Below, in pieces: positions 43,094 to 52,399 of a stretch of DNA of 64,000 bases (positions are counted from its first letter, which is position 1; each line of letters begins with the position of its first letter). A program made the position numbers and the translations under genes. Under the pieces are notes generated by a model. It was given only the letters and a program-made list of their open reading frames with translations, was not told the DNA's origin and made no database searches. The stretch lies in NCBI RefSeq assembly GCF_018131225.1, contig NZ_JAFCMM010000003.1, positions 384,001 through 448,000 on the forward strand, in the 5' to 3' direction. This DNA is from Bradyrhizobium sp. U87765 SZCCT0048 (lineage in GTDB: Bacteria; Pseudomonadota; Alphaproteobacteria; Rhizobiales; Xanthobacteraceae).

Positions 43094-44014
43094 ATGTTGG
43101 AGTTACAGCAGCTTCGCTATTTCGTCGCGGTCGCGGAAACGGAGAGCGTCGTTCGTGCGGAGAGAGCTCTGAACCTCACGCAATCCCCCCTCAGCCGGCA
43201 AATTCAAGGTCTCGAAGCGCAGCTTGGGCTGACGCTGTTCTACCGATCCAAAAAACGCCTCAAGCTCACCGCAACGGGACGGGATTTCCTGACCGAAGCC
43301 AAGGCCCTGCTCGCGCACAGCGCGACACTCGAGCGTCGTGCCCGGGCCCTCACGGCTGGGTCCGAAGGCTCGCTCGTCGTCGGCTACGTCGAAGGCGCAG
43401 TACATTCCGGCTCGCTGGCAAATGCCTTGAGATCGTTTCGCCGCGCCGCGCCGAGGGCCGAGATCGAACTCAGGAGACTGCGGTCGCCCGACCAGTTCCA
43501 GCAGTTGCAAGCCCGCGAGATCGATATCGGCTTTGCCTATTCGGCGCCGCCGACAGGCGCCGGACTGCGATCTCGCATGGTCTGCAAGGAGCCGTTCCGC
43601 CTCGCCTTTCCCAGGGATCGCGGATGGACGACACCACCGTCCGCCAGTCGCATTAGCGCCGAGGCCTTCATTGCGTTGCCCGCATCGGCGTCGCCATCCG
43701 GGCGGCGCGCGATGATCGAGGCCTGCGAAGCCGCCGGTATCAAGCCCAATATCCGGTATGAGGCCGCCGACCCCCTGACCGTGCTGGAAATGGTCGGCGC
43801 CAGTCTCGGGGTGGCCATCGTGCAGGCCGGCCTGGAGCGCATCAAGCCGGCGAACGTATCATTCGCCAGGATGCCCCGCGGCTTTGCGATGGCCATGACG
43901 GTCCACCTGATCTGCGCGGAGGATCGCACGCCGCTCGCAGACACCTTCTTCAACACTCTTGAGGTGCCGCCCGGTCGGCGCGCCGAGTTCGCCTCAAGAA
44001 TTGCACTTGAATAA
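43094..44014 (+). CDS. LysR-family transcriptional regulator
   Basis: This 306-residue LTTR has the standard N-terminal winged helix (LQQLRYFVAVAETESVVRAERALNLTQSPLSRQIQGLEAQLGLTLFYR, residues 4-51) and the linker helix to about 90. Residues 95-300 form the two-lobe effector domain (GSLVVGYVEGAVHSGSLANALRSFR; REIDIGFAYSAPP). The subgroup is near those that sense aromatic or chlorinated acids, but no ligand can be named. It is divergent from the DUF6506 gene, its likely target. Confidence 0.92.
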   Translation: MLELQQLRYFVAVAETESVVRAERALNLTQSPLSRQIQGLEAQLGLTLFYRSKKRLKLTATGRDFLTEAKALLAHSATLERRARALTAGSEGSLVVGYVEGAVHSGSLANALRSFRRAAPRAEIELRRLRSPDQFQQLQAREIDIGFAYSAPPTGAGLRSRMVCKEPFRLAFPRDRGWTTPPSASRISAEAFIALPASASPSGRRAMIEACEAAGIKPNIRYEAADPLTVLEMVGASLGVAIVQAGLERIKPANVSFARMPRGFAMAMTVHLICAEDRTPLADTFFNTLEVPPGRRAEFASRIALE

Positions 44015-44068
44015 ATCGCAACCGCGTCGACAAATTCGTTCTCGCAGAATCCGTCTCGAGCAGCTTCC

Positions 44069-44524
44069 ATGTCGCCTACCGCCGCGATCACGCTCCGCGC
44101 ATACCGCCCCGCCGACGAAGACGCAGCCATCGAGCTGTGGCGGCTCACCTGGCAGCTTGCCTATCCCGCTATCGATTTCGCCGCACGGGTGCCGTGGTGG
44201 CGTGAGCGCTGGCGCAGCGAGCTCGTGCCGGCAACACAGATCGTGGTCGCGGAAGACGGCAACACCCTCGCGGGCTTCGTGACCATCGACCCCACAGGCT
44301 ATCTCGATCAGCTGGTGGTCGGCCCCGACCACTGGGGATCGCCGGTCGCGCGGCAGTTGCTGGGCGAAGCCAAGCGGTTGTCGCCAACCGGCATCACGCT
44401 GCTGGTCAACGAAGACAACGCCCGCGCCATCGCGTTCTATCGCAAGAACGGCTTTGTCGACGATGGTCGCGACGTCAATCCGACATCGGGCCGCCCGGTG
44501 CTGCGCCTGCGCTGGACGCCTTGA
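44069..44524 (+). CDS. GNAT-family N-acetyltransferase
   Basis: This 151-residue acetyltransferase has the GNAT order: an N-terminal ITLRAYRPADEDAAIELW, a beta strand VVAEDGNTLAGFVTID, the acetyl-CoA region LDQLVVGPDHWGSPVARQLLGEAKR (with Gly rather than the more usual R/Q-x-x-G-x-G/A loop), and the C-terminal VNEDNARAIAFYRKNGFVDDGRDVN. The substrate is unknown. It follows the LysR gene by 54 bases on the same strand and is convergent with the ABC exporter. Confidence 0.88.
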   Translation: MSPTAAITLRAYRPADEDAAIELWRLTWQLAYPAIDFAARVPWWRERWRSELVPATQIVVAEDGNTLAGFVTIDPTGYLDQLVVGPDHWGSPVARQLLGEAKRLSPTGITLLVNEDNARAIAFYRKNGFVDDGRDVNPTSGRPVLRLRWTP

Positions 44525-44580
44525 ACGGCGCTGTTCCGCACCTCACTCCGGGCGTGGGCCGAGACCAACGATTGTCGACG

Positions 44581-46437
44581 TCAGCCGACCTCGAACTGCA
44601 GCCGTGCGAGCTTGGCGTAGAGGCCGTCGGCTGCGACGAGGCTGGCATGCGTGCCTTGCTCGACGATGCGACCGTTCTCCATGACCAGGATGCGGTCGCA
44701 CGACAGCACCGTCGCAAGACGGTGCGCGATCACCAACGTGGTGCGCTGCTGCATGAGATCCTCCAGCGCGGTCTGCACCAGCGTCTCGCTCTCGGCGTCG
44801 AGCGACGACGTCGCCTCGTCGAGCAGCAACAGCGGCGCGTCGCGCAGGATGGCGCGTGCGATGGCGATACGCTGGCGCTGGCCGCCGGACAGCGTCACGC
44901 CACGCTCGCCGAGTTCGGTGTCGAAGCCCTTCGGCAAGCGTCGGATGAATTCAGTGGCATGGGCCTGCTCGGCCGCACGTTCGACCTCGGCATCGCTGGC
45001 GTCCGGCCGGCCGAAACGGATGTTGTCGCGCGCGGAACCGGAGAACACCACCGTGTCCTGCGGCACCAGCGCGATGCGGCTGCGCAGGTCCTGCGGCGTG
45101 ACATCGTTGATCGCTACGCCATCGAACGCGACGACGCCAGCGGCTGGATCGTAGAAGCGCATCAGAAGGTGGAACAGCGTACTCTTGCCGGCGCCGGAGG
45201 GCCCGACCACCGCGACACGCTCGCCGGCGCGCACGGCGAGCGACACGCCGTCGACCACCGCATGCTCGGGCCGCGTTGGATAGGCAAACCGCACGTCGGT
45301 GAACGTCACATCGCCGCGCGGGGGCTGTGGCAGCGCCTTCGGCGCCGGGGGCGCCGCGATATCGGGCTTCACCCGCAAAATCTCGAACAGCCGCTCCGAC
45401 GCGCCGGCTGCCGCCGAGATCTCGCCCCACACCTGGCTGAGTTCGCCGAGACTGCCCGCGGCAAATGCCGCATAGAGCACGAACTGGCCGAGCCGGCCGG
45501 CGGTGATATGACCGGTGAGCACGTCGTGCGAGCCGACCCACAGGATTGCGACCACGCTGGAGAAAATTAGGAAGATCACCACCGCGGTGAGGAAGGCGCG
45601 GGCGCGCGTCGAATCCCGCGCCGCGCTGAACGCGCGGCCGACCTCAGCGCCGAACCGTGTCGATGCCAGCCGCTCGTTGGTGAAGGCCTGCAGGGTGCGG
45701 ATCGCCCCGATCAGCTCCGAGGCATAGGACGAGGCATCGGCGAGCGTGTCCTGTGCGCCGCGCGACAGCGCGCGCACACGGCGGCCGAATGCCACCAACG
45801 GCAGCACGATCAGCGGAATGACGGCGAGTACAAAGCCCGACAGACGCGGGCTCGTCACCACCATCATGCTGGAAGCGCCGATGAACAGCACGAGATTGCG
45901 CAGCGCCACCGAGACCGAGGCGCCGACTGCCGATTTGATCTGCGTGGTGTCGGCGGTGAGGCGCGAGACCAGTTCGCCGCTATGGCTGCGGTCGAAAAAG
46001 GCCGGCGACAGCCGCACCAGATGATTGAAGACGTCACGGCGCAGGTCGGCGACGATGCGCTCGCCCAGCGTGATGACGAGGTAGTAACGCGAGGCGCTGG
46101 CAAGGGCGAGCACTGCCACCACCCCGATCATGACGCCGAAGTAGCTGTTGATCATCGCAACGCCGCTCGGGCTGAAGCCGAGATCGATCATCCGCCGCAC
46201 CGCGATCGGCACCGCCAGCGTCGCCAGCGAGGCCACGATGAGCGCAACCAGCGCCGCCAGCGCCTGGCCGCGGTAGCGCGCCACATAGGGCCAGAGCGCC
46301 AGCAGCGGCCGCAGACGATTGCCGCGGGCGGACTTCGCCTCGGCCGTCTCCGCCACCGCCTGCTGCGACGTTTGCCGCATCGTGGTCTTCGCCGGTTCGA
46401 CCGGGCCTCGCAGGTCGCCCTGCTCCATCGCGCTCAT
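44581..46437 (-). CDS. ABC exporter, fused membrane and ATPase domains (MsbA-related)
   Basis: This is a 618-residue half-transporter. Residues 45-335 form the six-helix ABC membrane domain (ALAALVALIVASLATLAVPIAVRRMID; YFGVMIGVVAVLALASASRYYLV; RNLVLFIGASSMMVV), and residues 370-615 the ATPase: Walker A GPSGAGKST, LSGGQRQRIAIARA, Walker B LLLLDEATSSLD and switch His in VIAHRLA. It works as a homodimer in lipid, polysaccharide or drug export and resembles the MsbA-related family TIGR02204. The ATG at 46437 follows GAGGG; an open frame runs further upstream without family similarity. The gene is divergent from rpmE. Confidence 0.93.
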   Translation of the reverse strand: MSAMEQGDLRGPVEPAKTTMRQTSQQAVAETAEAKSARGNRLRPLLALWPYVARYRGQALAALVALIVASLATLAVPIAVRRMIDLGFSPSGVAMINSYFGVMIGVVAVLALASASRYYLVITLGERIVADLRRDVFNHLVRLSPAFFDRSHSGELVSRLTADTTQIKSAVGASVSVALRNLVLFIGASSMMVVTSPRLSGFVLAVIPLIVLPLVAFGRRVRALSRGAQDTLADASSYASELIGAIRTLQAFTNERLASTRFGAEVGRAFSAARDSTRARAFLTAVVIFLIFSSVVAILWVGSHDVLTGHITAGRLGQFVLYAAFAAGSLGELSQVWGEISAAAGASERLFEILRVKPDIAAPPAPKALPQPPRGDVTFTDVRFAYPTRPEHAVVDGVSLAVRAGERVAVVGPSGAGKSTLFHLLMRFYDPAAGVVAFDGVAINDVTPQDLRSRIALVPQDTVVFSGSARDNIRFGRPDASDAEVERAAEQAHATEFIRRLPKGFDTELGERGVTLSGGQRQRIAIARAILRDAPLLLLDEATSSLDAESETLVQTALEDLMQQRTTLVIAHRLATVLSCDRILVMENGRIVEQGTHASLVAADGLYAKLARLQFEVG

Positions 46438-46640
46438 ATCCCTCGACCTGCCATGCTGTTGGATCGGCCCGCCTTTTTTCAGCGCCTCAGATAGGCCGGA
46501 CGGGAGCCGCTGGCAAACTGGACAGAACGCCCCCGGCAGCTTGTTTCCAAGCCCGCCATGCGTTATAGAGCGGCCCGAATTCGCCCCCGAAAACACGGAT
46601 CACGTTTGGACGGCGCGCCGCGCGCCAAGAGGAATTTGCG

Positions 46641-46865
46641 ATGAAAGCCGAAATTCACCCGAATTATCATAGCATTAAGGTCGTCATGACCGATGGGACG
46701 GAATACATCACCCGTTCGACCTATGGCAAGGAAGGCGACACGCTGAACCTCGACATCGACTCCAAGTCGCACCCGGCCTGGACCGGCGGCACGCAGCAGC
46801 TCCTGGACCGTGGCGGCCGCGTGTCGCGCTTCCAGAAGAAGTTCTCGGGCCTGCTCAAGAAGTGA
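46641..46865 (+). CDS. rpmE: 50S ribosomal protein L31
   Basis: This is the 74-residue L31, of the cysteine-free kind found in many alphaproteobacteria: MKAEIHPNYHSIKVVMTDGTEYITRST, then the C-terminal SHPAWTGGTQQLLDRGGRVSRFQKKFSGLL. It bridges the two ribosomal subunits. No zinc-binding Cys pair is present. GAGGAATTTGCG lies just before the ATG. It has its own strong terminator. Confidence 0.96.
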   Translation: MKAEIHPNYHSIKVVMTDGTEYITRSTYGKEGDTLNLDIDSKSHPAWTGGTQQLLDRGGRVSRFQKKFSGLLKK

Positions 46866-46901
46866 TCAATCCGGGGTTGCACCCCGGCCCGACTGCAAAC
46901 G

Positions 46902-46931
46902 AAAACGCCCCGGCTCGGCCGGGGCGTTTTT
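46902..46931 (+). terminator. Rho-independent terminator after rpmE
   Basis: A long perfect stem (AAACGCCCCGGC with GCCGGGGCGTTT, 3-base loop TCG) is followed by TTT. It starts 36 bases past the rpmE stop and also suits the opposite strand after rcdA. Confidence 0.9.
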
Positions 46932-47028
46932 CGTTTGGGTGGTCGCGACAGCGGTCCATGAAGCAGCGGGCGATGGACTGCGGACCATGGAACCGGCGCC
47001 CGCGGGGACGCCGGCAAGGGTACCGGGC

Positions 47029-47535
47029 TCAGCGCTCGAACGCGGCCTTAAGACGGTCGAGCTGCGGCATCAGCGGATTGCCGAACTGCACCGGCTCGGC
47101 GGCATGCATGCTGGCATCGAGCCGACGCACCTTGGCCTGCAGCTCCATCGAGCGCAGGATCAGGTCCTGCAGCGCCTGCGGCAGCTTGTCGATCATGTCC
47201 CGCGCACCGGGATCGGCGGCGGTCAGCTTGACCTTGGTCTTTTCGCGATTGGCCTGGGCCAGCGACATCTCGCCTTCCTTCACCGCGCGATGCAGCAACA
47301 GCCATGATGCCAGCTGCATCAGCCGCGTGGTCAGACGCATGCTTTCGGTGGCGTAGGTCAGGCCGACGGCCCGCTCGAGCGTCTTCGCCTCGTTGCGACC
47401 GTCGCCATCGAGATACGCGGCGGTCTCTTCGACCAGATCCATGCCTTCACGAAACAACGTCCCGAACGCAGCGGAATTGGTCAGTCGTTCGCTGAACAGA
47501 ACAAGGTCGGCTTCGCTTCGCGAATTCTCCAACAT
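47029..47535 (-). CDS. rcdA: RcdA-family protease adaptor (DUF1465)
   Basis: This 168-residue all-helical protein is of the DUF1465 family, whose Caulobacter member RcdA helps ClpXP deliver CtrA and other proteins for degradation at the cell pole. Typical stretches are ERLTNSAAFGTLFREGMDLVEETAAYLDG, ESMRLTTRLMQLASWLLLHRAVKEGEMS and DMIDKLPQALQDLILRSMELQAKVRRLD. The ATG at 47535 has GAGG nine bases upstream; a GTG at 47559 is possible but less likely. It lies convergent with rpmE, whose terminator it probably shares. Confidence 0.88.
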   Translation of the reverse strand: MLENSRSEADLVLFSERLTNSAAFGTLFREGMDLVEETAAYLDGDGRNEAKTLERAVGLTYATESMRLTTRLMQLASWLLLHRAVKEGEMSLAQANREKTKVKLTAADPGARDMIDKLPQALQDLILRSMELQAKVRRLDASMHAAEPVQFGNPLMPQLDRLKAAFER

Positions 47536-47669
47536 CGTTAACGCCTCACTCAACAGCACGCAGATATGATGAACAAATCATTGCGCGCCGGCCCGGGAGA
47601 GTCCAGCCGGGACAACGAACGACCGTGGAATATGGTTTCCAGCCGCGCGCCGCCTGTGAGTAATAGGTC

Positions 47670-47699
47670 AAAAAAGAGCCGCCGTTTCCGGCGGCTTTT
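47670..47699 (-). terminator. Bidirectional hairpin, probable terminator of the DUF1192 gene
   Basis: AGCCGCCG (47677-47684) pairs with CGGCGGCT (47689-47696). TTT follows on the plus strand, and CTTTTTTGACC on the minus strand, giving T-tracts both ways. It suits the minus-strand DUF1192 transcript. Confidence 0.75.
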
Positions 47700-47727
47700 G
47701 AAGTTGATAACAGGGAGGCGTCAAACA

Positions 47728-47772
47728 GAGTGGACAGGAGCCACTCGGTGTCCAAAAGTTGGACACCCGAGT
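47728..47772. other. Two competing hairpins
   Basis: A 13-pair hairpin with one bulged G (47743-47755 with 47759-47772, loop AAG, arm core GGTGTCCAA) shares bases 47741-47746 with a second stem, GAGTGG/CCACTC (47728-47733 with 47741-47746). Only one can form at a time. No gene starts within 400 bases downstream on the plus strand. Confidence 0.55.
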
Positions 47773-47847
47773 AATGAAGGAGAAAGCTTAATCTCTCGTA
47801 AATGAGGGATTTCCTTCAGATTCCGTTTGCCAAACCGCTTGGCGATC

Positions 47848-48039
47848 TCACGACTTGAAGAACTGGTTGGCAGCGTCACGCGAGGCTTTCTTCTTGCCCA
47901 GGGCGGCTTCGAGCCGCACGATCTCCTCGCGCAGCAGTGCGATGCGATCGTCGAGTTCCTCGACCGACAGCAACGACAGATCCTGTCCGAGCTCGTGGCT
48001 GATCTTCTTCTTCGGGCGGTCGTCGTCTTCGATGGGCAT
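47848..48039 (-). CDS. DUF1192 small protein
   Basis: This 63-residue protein is of the DUF1192 type: MPIEDDDRPKKKISHELGQDLSLLSVEELDDRIALLREEIVRLEAALGKKKASRDAANQFF. It is polar at the start and coiled coil after about residue 25. The ATG at 48039 follows GGAGA; a longer frame to 48105 has no family support. It is divergent from the quinone oxidoreductase. Function is unknown. Confidence 0.82.
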   Translation of the reverse strand: MPIEDDDRPKKKISHELGQDLSLLSVEELDDRIALLREEIVRLEAALGKKKASRDAANQFFKS

Positions 48040-48226
48040 GGGCAGTTCTCCACTGGCCGGTTCCGATCGGTCCGGGAGCCGCTCAAGGGCATGCGCGGCA
48101 CGCATTCTTGATCCGAATTCCCGATCCGTTCACGGATCCGCTCTCGGCCGACGGTCCCCGCGCCGCCCGAAAACGCTATAAGCAGGCGGTTCCGACCATA
48201 TCCGCCTTCCAGCGCAAGGACCAACC

Positions 48227-49225
48227 ATGGACAAGCTGCCCACCGAGATGACCGTCGTCGCCATCAGCCAGCCGGGAGGCCCCGACGTGCTGAAGCCGCA
48301 GACACGGCCGCTGCCGCAGGTCGGGCCCCATGACGTGCTGATCAAGGTGGCCGCCGCGGGCGTCAACCGCCCCGACGTCGCCCAGCGCGCCGGCTCCTAC
48401 CCGCCGCCTCCGGGCGCCAGCGACCTCCCCGGCCTCGAGGTCGCCGGCGAGGTCGCCGCGATCGGCAAGGATGTCACTCGCTACAAGATCGGCGACAAGG
48501 TGATGTCGCTGGTCAACGGCGGCGGCTACGCCCAGTACTGCCTCGCCCACGAGACCCACGCCATGCCCGTGCCGGCTTCGTTCTCCCTGCAGGAGGCTGC
48601 CGCCACCCCGGAAACGCTGATGACCGTGTGGCACAACGTCTTCGAGCGCGGCGGCCTGAAGGCCGGCGAGACGCTGCTGATCCACGGCGGTTCCTCGGGT
48701 ATCGGCACCATGGCGATCCAGCTCGCCAAGGCCTTCGGCGCCACGGTGATCGTCACCGTCGGTTCCCAGGACAAGGCCGAGGCCTGCCTCAAGCTCGGCG
48801 CCGATCGCGCCATCAACTACAAGACCGAGGATTTCGTCGCGGAAACCAAGGCCGCCACCGGCGGCGCCGGCGTCAACGTCATCCTCGACATGGTCGGCGG
48901 CGAGTACATCGAGCGCAATTACGACGCCGCCGCGCTCGACGGCCGCATCGTCCAGATCGCGTTCCTGGGCTCGCCCAAGGCCTCGGTGAACTTCACCAAG
49001 CTGATGGTGAAGCGGCTGCACCACACCGGATCGACGCTGCGGCCCCGGTCGGTGGCCGACAAGGCGGCGATGGTCGAAGCGATCACCGCGAAAGTGCTGC
49101 CGCTGCTCGCGGAGGGACGGATCAAGCCCTTGATGGACAGTGCTTTCCCCCTGGAACAGGCGGCCGAAGCGCACCGCCGCATGGAGACCAGCCAGCATAT
49201 TGGCAAAATTGTGCTCACCGTCTGA
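48227..49225 (+). CDS. NAD(P)H-quinone oxidoreductase, zinc-free medium-chain (PIG3-like)
   Basis: This 332-residue medium-chain oxidoreductase has a GroES-like N-domain (VLIKVAAAGVNRPDVAQRAGSYPPPPG, then GLEVAGEVAAIGKDV). Its Rossmann domain has the NADPH motif LLIHGGSSGIGTMAIQLAKAFGATV (about residues 146-170), followed by the phosphate loop DKAEACLKLGA. No catalytic zinc cysteines are present. It resembles the PIG3 family (TIGR02824), which reduces quinones. It stands alone; the next gene is 210 bases downstream. Confidence 0.92.
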   Translation: MDKLPTEMTVVAISQPGGPDVLKPQTRPLPQVGPHDVLIKVAAAGVNRPDVAQRAGSYPPPPGASDLPGLEVAGEVAAIGKDVTRYKIGDKVMSLVNGGGYAQYCLAHETHAMPVPASFSLQEAAATPETLMTVWHNVFERGGLKAGETLLIHGGSSGIGTMAIQLAKAFGATVIVTVGSQDKAEACLKLGADRAINYKTEDFVAETKAATGGAGVNVILDMVGGEYIERNYDAAALDGRIVQIAFLGSPKASVNFTKLMVKRLHHTGSTLRPRSVADKAAMVEAITAKVLPLLAEGRIKPLMDSAFPLEQAAEAHRRMETSQHIGKIVLTV

Positions 49226-49498
49226 CTGGGTACGACGTGGCGGAAACCCTTGGTTTTCCTCCATATTTGTGCCATTGAAGACACCTCGGAAGCGGCCGGT
49301 TCGCCCCTCGCGGAATGCACGACAGGAGCCGTCGTGCAATGACATTGTCCGCGGGACGGCCGGACCGGCACCGCTCCGAAACTCACAATGATCCTACTGT
49401 TTCGATGCTAGTGTTTCCGGATTCTGACGTTCGCATGCGTGCTGATGCTGGATGGATACGACGTTGGAAGCGGAACACGTGAACGCGGAGAGCTGACA

Positions 49499-52375
49499 TT
49501 GCGGTTGATCCGATGGCTCGCGCCCCTGGCGCTGGGCCTCATCATGCTTGCTTCCGCGCCCACTGCACGCGCCGTTGACGCGGTCAGCGTCCGCAGCGAT
49601 GCGCCGGCGATCGATCTTACGGCGATCCTCGATCATCAGCACAGCGACACCGATCGCATCCAGGTCTCGACCGCCCCCGGCCCGGATGGCATCGTCCGCC
49701 GCATCGAGGTGCGCGCCCGCGAGGGCGGCCAGAACTGGGTGGTGTTCGCGCTCGCCAACAACACCGATGACCAGCTCGACCGCCTCATCGTCGCACCGCA
49801 TTACCGCATTGTGTCGTCGGGCCTGCTGTGGCCGGATCTCGGCATGTCGCGCATCGCCACCATCACGCCGTCGACGGGTGATCGCCCTGAGCGGCAGGAC
49901 AGCGCCACCGCCGACATCTTCCGCGTCACCCTCGATCCCGGTTCCGTCATCACCTTCGTGGCCGAACTGCGCACCGACAAGCTGCCGCAGCTCTATTTGT
50001 GGGAACCGGAAGCCTACAAGGACAAGGTCAACTCCTTCACGCTCTACCAGGGCATCGTGATCGGCATCTCCGGCCTGCTGGCGCTGGTGCTGACCATCCT
50101 GTTCGTGGTCAAGGGCAGCATCATGTTCCCCGCCGCCGCCGCGCTCGCCTGGGCGGTGCTGGTCTATATCGGCGTCGACTTCGGCTTCTGGGGCAAGGTG
50201 CTGGACATGTCCGCCGGCGCCGAGCGCATCTGGCGCGCCGCGGGCGAGGCCATCCTCGCCGCCACGCTGCTGGTGTTCCTGTTCGCCTATCTCAACCTGT
50301 CCCGATGGCATGTGCGCTACTCGCACATCACGCTGGGCTGGCTGGTCTTCCTGGGATCCCTGGTGGCGCTGGCGCTGTTCGATCCCGCAGTGGCGTCGGG
50401 GATCGCTCGCATCTCGCTGGTGATGATCGCCTTCGCCGGCTTCGCGCTGATCGTCTATCTCTCGACCCACGGTTTCGACCGCGCCGTGCTGCTGATCCCG
50501 ACCTGGTTCCTGCTGGTGGTATGGGTGGTGGCGGCCGGCATGACGGTGGCCGGCAGCGTCACCAACGACATCGTCGGTCCGGCCCTGCTCGGCGGCCTCG
50601 TGCTGATCGTGATGCTGATCGGCTTCACGGTGATGCAGCATGCCTTCGCCGGCGGCGGCGCGACACAGGGCATCGTCTCCGACGTCGAGCGCCGTGCGCT
50701 GGCCCTCGTCGGCTCCGGCGACCTGATCTGGGACTGGGACGTCTCCTCCGACAAGGTGTTCACCAGCCCCGAAACCGAGACCCTGCTGGGCCTCAAGCGC
50801 GGCACGCTGGAAGGACCGGCGGCGAAGTGGCTCGAGGTGCTGCACCCGCTCGACCAGGACCGTTTCCGCGCCGCGCTCGACAGCGTGCTCGACCAGCGCC
50901 GCGGCCGCCTCGTGCAGGATTTTCGCCTGCGCACACCGGATGGCCACTTCATGTGGTTCTCGCTCAAGGCCCGCCCGGTGGTCGGCTCCGACGGCGAGGT
51001 CTCGCGCGTGGTCGGCACGCTGACCGACGTCACCGAGATCAAGAATTCCGAAGAGCGCATGCTGCACGATTCCGTGCATGACAACCTGACCGGCCTGCCC
51101 AACCGCAAGCTGTTCATGGACCGCCTCTCGGCGGTGGCGAACTTCGCCAAGACCATGCCGACGATGCGGCCCACCGTGATGGTGATCGATCTCGACCGCT
51201 TCAAGCAAGTCAATGATTCCGTCGGCATCGCCGTCGGCGATTCCATCCTGCTGACGCTGGCGCGCCGCCTGACCCGCATCCTGAAACCCCAGGACACGCT
51301 GGCCCGCCTCGCCGGCGACCAGTTCGGCCTGATCCTGCTGTCGGAGCAGGACCCAGCCCGCATCACGGCCTTCGCCGAGACCATTCGCAAGACCATTCGC
51401 GCGCCGATCGCCTTCAACGACCGCGAGATCTTTCTCACCGCCTCGATCGGCCTTGCGCTGTCCGACCCGCAGGCGCCGCTGTCCGACGAGATCATCAAGG
51501 ACGCCGAGCTTGCGATGTACCATTCCAAGCGCATCGGCGGCGACCGCATCGATGTCTACAAACCCGCAATGCGCTCGCGCAAGACCGACCGCCTGACGCT
51601 GGAATCCGAACTGCGCCGTGCCATCGAGCGCGAGGAAATCACGATCCTCTACCAGCCGATCGTCCGGCTGGAAGATCGCTCGATCGCCGGCTTCGAGGCG
51701 CTGGCGCGCTGGGATCATCCCAAGCTCGGCCGCATGTCGCCGAGCGAGTTCATCAGCATCGCCGAAGAGATCGGCCTGATCGTCGACCTCGGCATGTTCG
51801 TGATGGACCGCACCGCCAAGCAGCTTGCGCTGTGGCAGCGCACGCTGCGCTCGCGCGAGCCGGTGTTCGCCAGTGTCAATGTGTCCTCGCGCCAGCTGCT
51901 GCGCCATGACCTGATCCACGACATCCGCACCGTGCTGTCGCGCTCCGCGGTGGCCCGCGGCACGCTCAAGCTCGAACTCACCGAGTCGCTGGTGATGGAG
52001 AATCCGGAGCACGCCGCGCAGATGCTGCAGCGGATCCGCGAGCTCGGCACCGGGCTGTCGCTCGACGACTTCGGCACCGGCCACTCGTCGCTGTCCTACC
52101 TGCAGAAATTCCCGTTCGACACCATCAAGATCGACCAGTCGTTCGTGCGCACCACGAGCCGCGGCACGCGGCCGGTGATCCTCAAGTCGATCGTGTCGCT
52201 GGCTCACGACCTCGGCATGGAAGTGGTGGCGGAAGGCGCGGAGACCGACTCCGACGCGGTCGAGCTCTACCAGCTCGGCTGCGAATACGCCCAGGGCTTT
52301 GCCTTCGGGGAGCCGATGGACGCCGAAGCCGCGACGCGCCTGCTCACGGAGGAGCGGCTCGAAGCGGCGCAGTAA
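49499..52375 (+). CDS. Membrane EAL phosphodiesterase with PAS and degenerate GGDEF domains
   Basis: This is a c-di-GMP signalling protein of about 958 residues. A signal-like helix at the start is followed by an extracytoplasmic domain (about residues 30-190) and seven membrane helices (195-390). A PAS domain (LIWDWDVSSDKVFTSPETETLLGL) leads to a GGDEF domain whose signature is AGDQF, so diguanylate cyclase activity is doubtful. The EAL domain keeps FEALARW, NVSSRQL, ELTES, DDFGTGHSS and KIDQSFV, so hydrolysis is likely. GGAG lies nine bases before the TTG at 49499, which I prefer. The in-frame ATG at 49439 would add 20 residues. It is transcribed alone. Confidence 0.9.
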   Translation: MRLIRWLAPLALGLIMLASAPTARAVDAVSVRSDAPAIDLTAILDHQHSDTDRIQVSTAPGPDGIVRRIEVRAREGGQNWVVFALANNTDDQLDRLIVAPHYRIVSSGLLWPDLGMSRIATITPSTGDRPERQDSATADIFRVTLDPGSVITFVAELRTDKLPQLYLWEPEAYKDKVNSFTLYQGIVIGISGLLALVLTILFVVKGSIMFPAAAALAWAVLVYIGVDFGFWGKVLDMSAGAERIWRAAGEAILAATLLVFLFAYLNLSRWHVRYSHITLGWLVFLGSLVALALFDPAVASGIARISLVMIAFAGFALIVYLSTHGFDRAVLLIPTWFLLVVWVVAAGMTVAGSVTNDIVGPALLGGLVLIVMLIGFTVMQHAFAGGGATQGIVSDVERRALALVGSGDLIWDWDVSSDKVFTSPETETLLGLKRGTLEGPAAKWLEVLHPLDQDRFRAALDSVLDQRRGRLVQDFRLRTPDGHFMWFSLKARPVVGSDGEVSRVVGTLTDVTEIKNSEERMLHDSVHDNLTGLPNRKLFMDRLSAVANFAKTMPTMRPTVMVIDLDRFKQVNDSVGIAVGDSILLTLARRLTRILKPQDTLARLAGDQFGLILLSEQDPARITAFAETIRKTIRAPIAFNDREIFLTASIGLALSDPQAPLSDEIIKDAELAMYHSKRIGGDRIDVYKPAMRSRKTDRLTLESELRRAIEREEITILYQPIVRLEDRSIAGFEALARWDHPKLGRMSPSEFISIAEEIGLIVDLGMFVMDRTAKQLALWQRTLRSREPVFASVNVSSRQLLRHDLIHDIRTVLSRSAVARGTLKLELTESLVMENPEHAAQMLQRIRELGTGLSLDDFGTGHSSLSYLQKFPFDTIKIDQSFVRTTSRGTRPVILKSIVSLAHDLGMEVVAEGAETDSDAVELYQLGCEYAQGFAFGEPMDAEAATRLLTEERLEAAQ

Positions 52376-52399
52376 GGTCGCGGTCAGATCGGCCCGTGG

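Larger units (their letters stand above)
47536..47847. other. Intergenic region with two hairpins upstream of rcdA
   Basis: No gene is seen in these 312 bases. They hold the promoter of rcdA, the hairpin at 47670-47699 and the paired hairpins at 47728-47772. Open frames across them lack family similarity or ribosome sites. Confidence 0.5.
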
